A DNA stretch of 64,000 nucleotides from Lachnospiraceae bacterium (GCA_910574285.1 CAJTAL010000012.1:1-64000); one strand, 5' to 3'. Counted from the first letter of the stretch, positions 25,844 to 34,092 are shown. Numbers and translations are program-made. The notes: generated by a model not told the origin, from the sequence alone.

Positions 25844-27133
25844 CTAAACAAGTTCTTTATCCAAAAGGAAATCAATCACGTTTATATTCAAAATGCCATT
25901 ATCATCATACCAACGCTTTCCAATATCTTTCCTTACTACAATTTTAGGGAAAGAATCTCCGGTAAGCATAAATGGTCTGAGTTCTGCCTCTGCTTTTTCA
26001 TCACCAGACATAGTATATGCTGACTGGATATACGTTCGTTTTCCTCCCGAATTTACCACAAAATCAATTTCTCTTGGAGTACGGACTGAACTTCCACTGT
26101 CATTAACAGTTCTTGAATAAACTATGCCAACATCAACGGAAAACTGTCTGATAGTCAACTCATTATATATAATATTTTCCATTATATGCGTCATTTCCTG
26201 CTGCCGAAAACCTATTCTTGCATTTCTTAACCCTATATCCTCACTGTAATATTTATTCGGAGAGTCAAAATAGGATTTTCCTTTTACGTCATATCGCTTG
26301 CTTTCTGAAAAGAGGAACGCATCCTCCAAATGTCCGATATATGCCCGAATCGTATTGGCAGACGCTCCTTCCCCTTGTTTAGACTTCAGAGTATTTGCAA
26401 TTCTGGTTGGATTTGTCAATGAGCCAACCGATGAGCAAAGCAAATCTAAAATTTGCTCCAGTACATCTTGCCTTTCTATCCTCTTACGCTCAACAATATC
26501 CTTAATATACACTTCTGAGAAAAGTGATTTAAGATAATTCATCTTAGCCGTATCATCAGGTCTTGATAAAATAAGCGGCATACCGCCATAAAATGCGTAT
26601 TCATCAAACGCTTCGTTCTTATCTCCACCAACAGCAGAATAATACTCAGCAAAACTAAGTGGATGTACTCTTATTTCGTCGCTTCGTCCTCGAAACTCAG
26701 TAAGAATATCACTGGAAAGCATTTTTGAATTACTTCCGGTCACATAAACATCTAAATTTGATAAACTTCTTAAATCATTAAGAGCATCGTAAAAAGTAAT
26801 TTTCTTACCATCTGGATTATATGGATTTGCTACCTCATCAGACATTTGTATTTCATCAACGAAAAGATAATATTCCTCTTTGCCTCCTTCCACTTTTTCT
26901 CTTACATACGATGAAAGAATGAGTGGATTACGATATTTAATATCTTTTGCAAGGTCAAGCTCAATCGTAATAATCTGCTCCTCTTTTACACCATTCCGGG
27001 TTAAGTAATCTCTGTATATATTTTTTAAAAGATAGGATTTTCCGCACCTTCTGATACCAGTAATTACTTTCACTAAGTCGTCAAAACGATATGAAATCAA
27101 CTGCCCAAGATAACTATCACGCTTAATTTCCAT
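25844..27133 (-). CDS. AAA ATPase with DUF4143 domain
   Basis: A 429-aa cytoplasmic protein with AAA_14 and DUF4143 domains. Walker A TGIRRCGKS is at 25-33, Walker B is YLFVDEIQ at about 95, sensor 1 is VTGSNSKML, and the DUF4143 half starts near 230. In prokaryotes this family is common, mobile and still without a defined job. The ATG at 27133 has GGAGAGG upstream. Composition is AT-rich compared with the genes on both sides and it carries its own consensus promoter, so it looks like an independent insert between the response regulator and the CPBP gene (inference). Confidence 0.88.
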   Translation of the reverse strand: MEIKRDSYLGQLISYRFDDLVKVITGIRRCGKSYLLKNIYRDYLTRNGVKEEQIITIELDLAKDIKYRNPLILSSYVREKVEGGKEEYYLFVDEIQMSDEVANPYNPDGKKITFYDALNDLRSLSNLDVYVTGSNSKMLSSDILTEFRGRSDEIRVHPLSFAEYYSAVGGDKNEAFDEYAFYGGMPLILSRPDDTAKMNYLKSLFSEVYIKDIVERKRIERQDVLEQILDLLCSSVGSLTNPTRIANTLKSKQGEGASANTIRAYIGHLEDAFLFSESKRYDVKGKSYFDSPNKYYSEDIGLRNARIGFRQQEMTHIMENIIYNELTIRQFSVDVGIVYSRTVNDSGSSVRTPREIDFVVNSGGKRTYIQSAYTMSGDEKAEAELRPFMLTGDSFPKIVVRKDIGKRWYDDNGILNINVIDFLLDKELV

Positions 27134-27187
27134 AAAACCTCTCCATTTCATTGAAAATTTCTGCCCATTAAGGCTTTCTTAATCAAG

Positions 27188-27216
27188 ATTATATATGTTT
27201 TCTTTTACGTTTTCAA
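27188..27216 (-). promoter_or_regulatory. Promoter of the DUF4143 ATPase gene
   Basis: On the minus strand TTGAAA (27216-27211), exactly 17 nt, TATAAT (27193-27188). A small TAGCCT/AGGCTA hairpin lies upstream at 27234-27249. Confidence 0.7.
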
Positions 27217-27306
27217 GTTTTAATTGAAAATTATAGCCTAAAAAGGCTAAAATATTCAGATATTTATTTTCTTTTAGAATCTTGCTATAACTCAAAGCGT
27301 AAATTG

Positions 27307-27315
27307 TGGTATAAT
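27307..27315 (+). promoter_or_regulatory. Extended -10 promoter of the CPBP gene
   Basis: TGGTATAAT, an extended -10 element with no good -35 box, 39 nt before the ATG at 27354. Confidence 0.5.
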
Positions 27316-27353
27316 GAATTTGAGACCTGATGAAGATTAAGGAGAAATATATT

Positions 27354-28253
27354 ATGAATCAATCTGACAAAAGAGCCAAAAAGCAATCAGCAAAGCGTAA
27401 ACTATCCGATAATTTACTGGCTTTGTATTTTCTTACACTACTGTTGATACTACTCGGACAAAACCTGGGGATGTTGGTATACTTGATCCCTCATATGACA
27501 AATACTGACGCCGGCGCTACAATTGCCATGTATTTAAGCTTCATTGGTATCTGGATTCTGGCTGTTGCATACATGCGTTTCACTAAGAAAAACCGTCCGA
27601 TCTTAGAGGCGATCGGGAAGAAGGCTTCCGGAAACAACTGGAAGAATCTTCTGTTCGGATTTTTCATCGGATTCGGCCTGAACGGGATCTGTATCTTAGC
27701 GGCATGGCTTCATAAAGATATTTCCCTCTATTACGATTCCTTCCAACCTCTGTATTTTGTATTGATCTTTCTTGCGGTCTTCGTCCAGTCCTCAGCGGAA
27801 GAACTGATCTGCAGAGGCTTTTTGTATCAGAGATTACGGAGAAGCTACCGTCATCCCGCCGTAGCCCTTATCGGAAATTCTATGTTTTTCGCAGTCTTGC
27901 ATCTGATGAATGACGGAATTACCGTCCTGTCCGTATTGAACATATTTATCGTAGGAATTCTGTTTTCCTTCATGGTTTATTACATGGACAGCATATGGTG
28001 TGCCATGGCAATGCATACGGCATGGAATTTCACGCAGAATATCCTCTTCGGACTGCCAAACAGCGGAATCGTGTCCCTTTATTCTGTCTTCAGGCTGGAG
28101 GCTTCTACGGCTAATAACAGTTTCGCATATAATGTAGGCTTTGGCATCGAAGGAACCTTATTTGCGGATGTGATTTTGCTTCTGGCATGTATCTGCATCT
28201 ATCTATGGGGAAAGAAATATGGCAGGAAACCTAGAGAAACCAGAGGCTTTTAA
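27354..28253 (+). CDS. CPBP family intramembrane metalloprotease
   Basis: A 299-aa membrane protein with about eight hydrophobic segments and the CAAX-protease/bacteriocin-processing (CPBP, Abi) motifs: EELICRG (the EExxxR pair) near residue 148, FFAVLH near 180, and HTAWNF near 224. These residues bind zinc and cut within the membrane; family members mature or protect against peptides. The ATG at 27354 follows AAGGAGA; the earlier in-frame ATG at 27330 does not. No bacteriocin gene is seen next to it. Confidence 0.9.
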   Translation: MNQSDKRAKKQSAKRKLSDNLLALYFLTLLLILLGQNLGMLVYLIPHMTNTDAGATIAMYLSFIGIWILAVAYMRFTKKNRPILEAIGKKASGNNWKNLLFGFFIGFGLNGICILAAWLHKDISLYYDSFQPLYFVLIFLAVFVQSSAEELICRGFLYQRLRRSYRHPAVALIGNSMFFAVLHLMNDGITVLSVLNIFIVGILFSFMVYYMDSIWCAMAMHTAWNFTQNILFGLPNSGIVSLYSVFRLEASTANNSFAYNVGFGIEGTLFADVILLLACICIYLWGKKYGRKPRETRGF

Positions 28254-28259
28254 AAATTG

Positions 28260-28288
28260 TTGAAATCTAATAAGTGATGTGATAAAAT
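28260..28288 (+). promoter_or_regulatory. Promoter of the candidate small RNA
   Basis: TTGAAA (28260-28265), exactly 17 nt, TAAAAT (28283-28288), just after the stop of the CPBP gene and pointing into a stretch with no open frame. Confidence 0.6.
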
Positions 28289-28294
28289 TCAAGA

Positions 28295-28393
28295 AAGGGA
28301 AGCCAAAGAAGCGGTTACCCTCGAATATTCTAACTTAAACCCTTTGAAAAGGGTCAGCCGTCACTATTCACAGTAGTGGCGGCTATTTCTTTC
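28295..28393 (+). ncRNA. Candidate small RNA, about 100 nt
   Basis: A near-consensus promoter ends at 28288, and about 100 nt later an intrinsic terminator closes the transcript. Between them are an imperfect 5' hairpin (GGGAAGCC with GGTTACCC, 28298-28320) and a second hairpin ACCCTT/AAGGGT (28339-28354). The terminator stem AGCCGTCACTA/TAGTGGCGGCT (28356-28384) is followed by ATTTCTTT. There is no ribosome binding site or plausible reading frame. It has the build of an antisense or regulatory RNA; the overall look recalls antitoxin RNAs of small holin-like toxins, but no toxin frame is present, so this is only a guess. Confidence 0.5.
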
Positions 28394-28452
28394 CCCTAAA
28401 AATATGACTCTCTGATTTCCCATGCAGTCATTACAACACACAGATTTATATA

Positions 28453-29499
28453 CTAACATAGATTCTGCGAACAGATTATGGATATCTGGGGATGGTTTTC
28501 ATCATCCCCAGGCAGTTTATTTTTCTGCAGGTACTCACGCAAGATTATAAGGGGAAGATACCCCTGCCGGAAGATATCCTGGGTAATCGCAAAATCGACG
28601 CTTCCCTCCTTAAGCAAAAGCTTTGTACTCTTAGCCAGATCGTGGCATATAACACGCACATCCCCCTTCTTTCCCGCATCTTTCACAGCTTCCGTACATC
28701 CCGACACGCTGCGGTTAGCCATATAGACGGCATGAAGCCCCGGGTGCTCGGTAAGATAATCCAGCACCTTGCGGTAAGTGATCTGATAATCATTATAGGT
28801 TTCGATCACATCTAGCTGGGAATCAGAAAAATTTAACTCCCGGAATCGTTCTTTAAATCCCCTCAGGCGTGTACGATGTCCTTCAAATTCCCGGTTCCCT
28901 ATCACTGCCAGGACATGCCCGTCTCTGGGAATGCATTTACAGATCAATTCCGCCGCGATACGTCCGCTCTGTCTGTAATCCTGCCCTACAAAACACAGCC
29001 TCTTACATTCCGGCAGATCTGAATTGAAGGTCACTACGGGAATCTTCTTCCTCTCCAGTTCATGAATGCCCCCGATGATTGCAGGCACATCCGGAACACA
29101 CAGCGCAATGCCCTGAATCCCCTTCTTCAATAAACGATCTAATAATTCCAATGCTTCCTGCGGAACGTCCGTCTGGCATTCTTCGATAAAGATTTCGACC
29201 TGAAGATCTTCCAGAGACTTTCGGGCCGCTTCAATTCCCCGCAGGATCTCTGTTTTAAAATGTCCTGTCCAGTTAGGAAGAAGCACCCCTAATTTCGTGG
29301 CAGCCGCAGCCGATCTCTTCTGAAGATTCTGGATATGCAATTCCTTCTTGGAAACGTATCCGGTTTCCTCCAATGCCTTTGTCACTCTCTCAAAAACTTC
29401 TGCACTGACATTTGCCCGGTTATTCAATACACGGTCTACGGTTCCCCGGGACACTCCCGCTTTATCAGCGACAGCCTGTAATGTCGGCCGCTTTCCCAT
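28453..29499 (-). CDS. LacI-family transcriptional regulator
   Basis: A 348-aa repressor with an N-terminal LacI helix-turn-helix (TLQAVADKAGVSRGTVDRVL at about 5-24) and a periplasmic-binding-protein-like sensor domain from about 68 that starts LGVLLPNWTGHF. The ATG at 29499 is 8 nt after AAGGGTG; two upstream in-frame starts are less well placed. It is divergent from the inositol-dehydrogenase remnant and the sugar-isomerase-like gene, and three copies of ATGTTACAA lie in the shared promoter region, so it probably represses that unit in response to a sugar or cyclitol (inference). Confidence 0.9.
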   Translation of the reverse strand: MGKRPTLQAVADKAGVSRGTVDRVLNNRANVSAEVFERVTKALEETGYVSKKELHIQNLQKRSAAAATKLGVLLPNWTGHFKTEILRGIEAARKSLEDLQVEIFIEECQTDVPQEALELLDRLLKKGIQGIALCVPDVPAIIGGIHELERKKIPVVTFNSDLPECKRLCFVGQDYRQSGRIAAELICKCIPRDGHVLAVIGNREFEGHRTRLRGFKERFRELNFSDSQLDVIETYNDYQITYRKVLDYLTEHPGLHAVYMANRSVSGCTEAVKDAGKKGDVRVICHDLAKSTKLLLKEGSVDFAITQDIFRQGYLPLIILREYLQKNKLPGDDENHPQISIICSQNLC

Positions 29500-29564
29500 A
29501 ATCATCACACCCTTAAATAAACTTCGATACAATATAGTTTATCATAAGCCCTCTGGATGTACAA

Positions 29565-29654
29565 TTGTAACATGTAAATATTTTTTTAGTTTTCTCTTGA
29601 CTATAGTTCTATCAGGATATACAATAATGTTACAAATGCACATAATGTTACAAA
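29565..29654 (+). promoter_or_regulatory. Promoter and repeated operator of the sugar locus
   Basis: The plus-strand promoter is TTGACT (29597-29602), exactly 17 nt, TACAAT (29620-29625). The 13-mer ATAATGTTACAAA occurs at 29624-29636 and 29642-29654, and its core appears inverted as TTGTAACAT at 29565-29573. These flank the promoter as repressor sites would; the LacI-type protein encoded to the left is the obvious candidate. Confidence 0.6.
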
Positions 29655-29682
29655 GAAAACAAGAAGAAAGAGAGGAACAACC

Positions 29683-29844
29683 ATGAAAGCTGGAGTAATC
29701 GGAGCAGGAAGAATCGGGAAAGTGCATATCAAAAACATTTCTATGTACATACCGGAGGTTGAGATCAAGACTGTCCTTATGGCTGCCGCAGCGACCAAAT
29801 CCGACGAAGAAGGCAGACCGGTTAAGATCACGGAGGTAGAATAA
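29683..29844 (+). pseudogene. Inositol 2-dehydrogenase-like gene, internal deletion remnant
   Basis: A 53-codon frame made of two ends of a Gfo/Idh/MocA oxidoreductase. It opens with MKAGVIGAGRIGKVHI, the complete NAD-binding start of inositol 2-dehydrogenases. Near residue 33 it passes straight into AAATKSDEEGRPVKITEVE, which is the family's C-terminus. About 280 central codons are gone and the frame was kept across the joint. The ribosome binding site (AGAGGAAC), stop, and 1-nt spacing to the next gene are intact, so the deletion looks like a clean event within an operon. The short peptide cannot be an enzyme. Confidence 0.8.
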
Positions 29845-29845
29845 G

Positions 29846-30634
29846 ATGAGCTTAAGGAAATGCGCATGTATTGATACGTTATATACAGAACTGGAATGGA
29901 AAGACCGGTTTCAGGCAGCAAAAAACGACGGCTTTGCCGCCGTCGAATTCTGGGACTGGAGAATACGCGATCTAAAGGAAACAAAAGACGCGGCAGAAAA
30001 TGCCGGGATTATCATCAGCGGCTTCAACGGCGACGCCGATTATTCACTGGTTGACCCCTCACACAAGGAAAAGTACCTGGAAGAACTTAAGAAATCTATC
30101 GAAGCCGCCCAAAAAGTCGGTGCAAAAAGTGTAACCATACACTCCAATGCATTGGGAGAAGGCGGCCTCGTGGTAAATTCCTACGATGAACTTTCAGATA
30201 CCGTAAAACTCTGCTCCATGTATGACACCCTGCTTGCCTGCACAAGGCTGGCGGAACGGGAAGAGATCAATCTCAATCTGGAAGCCCTGAATATTACCAC
30301 CGATCACGTCGGAAATTTCCTGAAATATACACAGACAGGCGCTGAAATCTGCCGTCTGATCGCTTCCCCGCGTCTGAAATTACTGTATGATATCTATCAT
30401 ATGCAGATCAATGAAGGATGTATCTGCGATACCATCAGTAACTATGCCGATCAGTTCGGCCATATCCATGCAGCAGACGCGCCGGGACGTCACGAACCGG
30501 GAACCGGGGAGATCAATTACAAAAAAGTCCTGCGGCATCTGGAAGAAAGCGGATACCAGGGACTTGCGGGATACGAGTTATTCCCGCTGACCGATACACA
30601 GCACGCTGTACAGGCTATTATGGAACATTGTTAA
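29846..30634 (+). CDS. Sugar isomerase-like TIM-barrel (hydroxypyruvate isomerase family)
   Basis: A 262-aa xylose-isomerase-like TIM barrel. The metal-binding acids of the family can be picked out: VEFWDW (about 32-37), NLEALN (about 149-154), LLYDIYHMQ (about 180-188) and GHIHAADAPGRHEPGTGEI (about 207-225). The last of these is the mark of the hydroxypyruvate isomerase (Hyi) group, whose members also occur in inositol and related catabolic clusters. It starts 1 nt after the dehydrogenase remnant and would share its promoter. Its stop lies 3 bp from the end of the converging ABC permease gene. The substrate is unknown. Confidence 0.85.
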   Translation: MSLRKCACIDTLYTELEWKDRFQAAKNDGFAAVEFWDWRIRDLKETKDAAENAGIIISGFNGDADYSLVDPSHKEKYLEELKKSIEAAQKVGAKSVTIHSNALGEGGLVVNSYDELSDTVKLCSMYDTLLACTRLAEREEINLNLEALNITTDHVGNFLKYTQTGAEICRLIASPRLKLLYDIYHMQINEGCICDTISNYADQFGHIHAADAPGRHEPGTGEINYKKVLRHLEESGYQGLAGYELFPLTDTQHAVQAIMEHC

Positions 30635-30637
30635 TAT

Positions 30638-31771
30638 TTAGTTCCGGCAGCTCCGATAACGGAAATACCCATACGCCATTCCGAATATGCCGGCAGCAAC
30701 CGCGATTCCAAGATGTATCACAGTCTGCTCTCCCGAAAAAGAGAATTCTGTACTCATAGGCAGATACACCGGCATGGATACCATAAAATGCGTAATCACT
30801 TTCGCGGCCGCCGGCCCTAATAACTTCTGGAACATAGGAAGCAGTCCTTTGACCCAGAATACAGGAACAAAAAATCCCACCACCGACAGTATCAATGTGA
30901 GGAAGGAATTTCTGCACGCGGAAGAATACCCCAGCGTAATCCCCGTTAAAAGAAAGACGCCAAAAACCGCCAGAACCGCCAGAAAGAGCAGAAATCCTTC
31001 CACACTTCCCGGGCAATATCCAAAAAAGGACGCAAAACTTAAAAACCTGGATGAGGCGCCCAGTCCCTGCGTCCCGTAGACCAGAAGATAGATCCCAAAA
31101 AGATATAGACTTGCCAGGACCGTCAGAAGAACTGAAAATACACATGCCGCCGATATTTTCATCCAGATTCCGCTGCCTTTGCCTCGTTTGGTCGTACGGA
31201 GGATGTCTGCCGTTCTTAACGTATATTCTTCCGCGAAAACCGGAGACAAGCCCACGATCAAGATTATATCCAGCACGGTCAGCAGAAGTATATACATCTC
31301 TGCAAGATCGCTCCAACCATAAATATAGTCAAATTCCACCCTATTTCTCAGATATGGAGCCACATTGCGATCCCATTCCTCTCCTTCATAGAAGCGGATG
31401 TCCGTATTCCCGTCATAAGTTCCGTCATACCCGAACATAGTACGGAAATTCGTGAATCTGTCCGTAATACACCGATTCAAAAAGTTCTTCTCGGAAGTTC
31501 CGCTTTCCTCAAAGTATGGATAGAAGCCATACTCTTCATAAATCTGATATATCTTTTCCTCCGTCAGCACCCCTGCATACTTCTTCGTCAGCTCCTGATC
31601 CTTCCTGATCGCCTCCTGTCCGCAATAAGTCTTCCCCTCAATCGTCACCTCGTAGCTCCTGGTCTCTGAATAGAGACGAAAAGTCACAAAGCCAAGCAAA
31701 AGCACGACGGCTGACCAGATGATCTTCCTTGCGGCGATTTTCTTAAATTCTTCCTTCCATATGATCCACAT
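30638..31771 (-). CDS. ABC-2 type transporter permease, cassette 2
   Basis: A 377-aa membrane subunit. The first membrane segment is at about 16-33, an outside domain reaches to about 155 (YEEYGFYPYFEE), and five or six segments follow. The ATG at 31771 has GAGGAGG 9 nt upstream; the frame to 31813 is longer than needed. It overlaps the ATPase gene by 29 nt. The N-terminal helix, outside domain and shared G.LT.E.I pattern make it a paralogue of the permease at 2394. Confidence 0.8.
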   Translation of the reverse strand: MWIIWKEEFKKIAARKIIWSAVVLLLGFVTFRLYSETRSYEVTIEGKTYCGQEAIRKDQELTKKYAGVLTEEKIYQIYEEYGFYPYFEESGTSEKNFLNRCITDRFTNFRTMFGYDGTYDGNTDIRFYEGEEWDRNVAPYLRNRVEFDYIYGWSDLAEMYILLLTVLDIILIVGLSPVFAEEYTLRTADILRTTKRGKGSGIWMKISAACVFSVLLTVLASLYLFGIYLLVYGTQGLGASSRFLSFASFFGYCPGSVEGFLLFLAVLAVFGVFLLTGITLGYSSACRNSFLTLILSVVGFFVPVFWVKGLLPMFQKLLGPAAAKVITHFMVSMPVYLPMSTEFSFSGEQTVIHLGIAVAAGIFGMAYGYFRYRSCRN

Positions 31772-32642
31772 GCTCTGACACCTCCTCAAAATGATACATA
31801 TAGACATCCTCAAGTCCCGGAGCCGTAAGAACCGCTCCCTTGCAGGGGCAAGTATCCGACACGATCCGAAGCCTTACCTTGTCCCCCTCGTTTTTCAGAT
31901 TGCTCACCGCGAAAATATCGTTCAGGCGTATGGCTTCTGCCGCTTCCGCCGTATATTCCCATACCTTCCCGTTTATACTCTCCGTTACGCTGGCTACACT
32001 GCCCTGTTCTATGATACTCCCCTTTTTCATAAGAAGTATCTCGTCCGCAATGAACTCTACGTCTGACACGATATGTGTGGACAGGATAACGATCCGCCCC
32101 TTTGACATCGCGCTGATAATATTGCGGAAGCGAATCCGCTCCTTCGGGTCAAGCCCGGACGTCGGTTCATCCAGCACGATTATCTCCGGATCATTCAAAA
32201 GAACCTGAGCGATCCCAAGTCTTCTGATCATTCCTCCGGAAAATGTCCGGATCTTCGACTTCTGCTCTCCCTCCAGTCCCACAAGCCTCAGCACTTCCTG
32301 CACCTTTTCTCCTGCAAATTCCCCCGGAACCGCTTTACAGGCCGCCAGATACGTCAGATAGCGCTTTGCGGTAAAATCAGGATAATATCCAAAATCCTGG
32401 GGCAGATATCCAAGCATATAGCGGTAATCCCCGCCAAGCTTCGTTATCTCCGTCCCGTTGCAGAAGATCTCCCCTGCAGTGGGCTTTAATATGCCGCAGA
32501 GCATCCGAAGGAGAGTTGTCTTTCCCGCCCCGTTCGCGCCGAGAAAGCCGTACACTCCCTCCTTAAGACTCAGGGATACATGCTCCACTGCGATCTTATT
32601 CTTAAACTGCTTTGTCACACGGTCTAGCTTTAATTCAGGCAT
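31743..32642 (-). CDS. ABC transporter ATP-binding protein, cassette 2
   Basis: A 299-aa ATPase with Walker A GANGAGKTT, Q-loop YLPQDFGYYPDF, signature FSGGMIRRLGIAQV, Walker B IIVLDEPTSGLD and switch histidine in LSTHIVSD. The signature begins FSGG rather than LSGG. It shares GLDPKERIRFRN and the following STHIVSDVEFIA with the ATPase at 3619, so the two are recent paralogues. AAGGAGG precedes the ATG, which overlaps the upstream membrane protein gene by 13 nt. Confidence 0.92.
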   Translation of the reverse strand: MPELKLDRVTKQFKNKIAVEHVSLSLKEGVYGFLGANGAGKTTLLRMLCGILKPTAGEIFCNGTEITKLGGDYRYMLGYLPQDFGYYPDFTAKRYLTYLAACKAVPGEFAGEKVQEVLRLVGLEGEQKSKIRTFSGGMIRRLGIAQVLLNDPEIIVLDEPTSGLDPKERIRFRNIISAMSKGRIVILSTHIVSDVEFIADEILLMKKGSIIEQGSVASVTESINGKVWEYTAEAAEAIRLNDIFAVSNLKNEGDKVRLRIVSDTCPCKGAVLTAPGLEDVYMYHFEEVSEHVDHMEGRI

Positions 32643-33436
32643 ACACTGTCTCCTCCTTCTATTTTTCCAAGAATCCGGCGAATCTCACAGATAAAAAGAA
32701 CCATCCCCGCCGCCGCCATAAAAAACCATATCGGTCTGTGTGAAAATGCGTATGCTTCTTCCCATATAAGCGGAAAACATGCCAGAATACCACAGACCAT
32801 CCCCGCCGCAAAAGACTTAAGGCCATAAGCCGCATTTCTAAAATATCCAATCATATGCAGATACAGCGTATCCGACCAGAGAAAGGGTACGAGCATATAG
32901 ATCAGGTACATGCCTGCCTCTATCTGATCCGACCCTCCTGCCGCGCTCATGAAAAGTCCTATCACGGCCAGGTCGAAGAGACCTGCCTCCAGCATCCGGA
33001 TACATACCATCTGCTTCAGATCCAGATAAAGTGTCTGTTCCAGCTCCGCCATATGCCAGGAAAACAGCCTCCCGATGCTGCTCAAGGCTATATTTCCCGC
33101 GAAGACAATGAATACGGAACAGATCATGAGCTTTCCATACTCTCTGTTCCCGATTCTCGTAAGCCAAAGCATGAGCGCCATCGCCGACAGCAAAAGCCCT
33201 CCTTCTGCAATCCAGTGGGTCATCGGCTGGAACTTCACTTGAATCCATACATTTTCCAGAAAAGTAGGATAATGACGTATCTTCTTTGCTGTAATTTCCC
33301 TGTGTATTGCCGCCATTCCCTCCGCCTTCTTTTTTTCATCAATGGGAAATTTCCATTCTGATAACCGCTCTTTTGGCGGCGCATATTTACTATATTTACT
33401 ATATTTACTATATTTACTTTTTTTATTATTTTTCAT
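32630..33436 (-). CDS. Membrane protein between sigma factor and ABC genes, cassette 2
   Basis: A 268-aa protein, the counterpart of 4511-5254. The start is the ATG at 33436, 9 nt after AAGGAG. The first 20 residues are very basic and hold a KYS repeat (SKYSKYSKYSKY) coded by a 9-bp tandem repeat. A soluble stretch runs to about 75, with about six membrane segments after it. No zinc or CxxC anti-sigma motif is seen. Position between a sigma factor and an ABC exporter suggests a regulator or accessory subunit (inference). Confidence 0.65.
   Translation of the reverse strand: MKNNKKSKYSKYSKYSKYAPPKERLSEWKFPIDEKKKAEGMAAIHREITAKKIRHYPTFLENVWIQVKFQPMTHWIAEGGLLLSAMALMLWLTRIGNREYGKLMICSVFIVFAGNIALSSIGRLFSWHMAELEQTLYLDLKQMVCIRMLEAGLFDLAVIGLFMSAAGGSDQIEAGMYLIYMLVPFLWSDTLYLHMIGYFRNAAYGLKSFAAGMVCGILACFPLIWEEAYAFSHRPIWFFMAAAGMVLFICEIRRILGKIEGGDSVCLN
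33384..33419 (-). repeat. 9-bp tandem repeat, four copies, in coding sequence
   Basis: TATTTACTA is repeated four times (the last copy ends CTT), coding the KYS repeat at the N-terminus of the membrane protein. A gain or loss of copies would keep the reading frame and only change the length of the basic tail. Confidence 0.85.
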
Positions 33437-33543
33437 AGATACATGCTCCTTCTTATTTCCAGGAATTCTTCTCATTCATTACTGCTTCTTTGTTCGCATG
33501 GAACTTTTGCTGCCGCCCACAGATCCGCTATGCATCAAGATTG

Positions 33544-34092
33544 TCATGACCGAAAATCCTGCTCATCCAGATGGATTGAGAGTTTTTCAATCCCCTGACG
33601 GACACGGGATTTTACAGCCCTGTAGCCGGCGCCTGTCATGCGGGCGATCTCCCGATTTTTATATCCGCAGAGATAGTGGAGAATCAGAGCCTCCCGCTGA
33701 ATATCCGTGAGTCTCATAAGGGCTTCTGAGAGAAGGACGCTGTTCTCCGCCCGATTCATGGTTTCTCTGCTTTTCCGGTCTTCTAAAGTATCCAAATCCT
33801 GATTATCCGCGGTTTCCAGTCTTTGGCGTACCTCTCCTCTTTCCCGCATGTATTCCCTGCACAGATTCATCGCGATAGTCAGGAGGTAACCTTTCAGATT
33901 CCGATACCGGTATTTCTCCACATACCGGATAAACCTGAGAAAAGTCTCCTGCGTCAAGTCATAGGCATCCTCCCGGCTGCCTGTCTGATAGCAGCAGAAA
34001 TAATAAATATCATCATAATATTTCTCAGCGATCTCATTCAAATATTCTTTTTGTCCATTCTGGATCCGGCGTATGAGTTCTTTATCCTCCAC
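33544..34092 (-). CDS. ECF-type RNA polymerase sigma factor, cassette 2
   Basis: A 182-aa sigma-70 family protein with region 2 (DLTQETFLRFIRYVEKYR at about 45-62) and region 4 (LTDIQREALILHYLCGYKN, then REIARMTGAGYRAVKSRVR). The start is a GTG after GGAAGGAG. It leads a cassette with the same gene order as that beginning at 5767. Its region-4 recognition helix (GAGYRAVKSRVR) differs from that of the first factor (NINVPLVKYRVR), so the two probably read different promoters (inference). Confidence 0.88.
   Translation of the reverse strand: MEDKELIRRIQNGQKEYLNEIAEKYYDDIYYFCCYQTGSREDAYDLTQETFLRFIRYVEKYRYRNLKGYLLTIAMNLCREYMRERGEVRQRLETADNQDLDTLEDRKSRETMNRAENSVLLSEALMRLTDIQREALILHYLCGYKNREIARMTGAGYRAVKSRVRQGIEKLSIHLDEQDFRS

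Noticed and set aside
33384-33419. Short repeats taken as a possible CRISPR array
   Set aside because: Units are 9 bp with no spacers and lie inside a gene; the 11-bp array at 63450 likewise has no spacers. No cas genes occur in the window.
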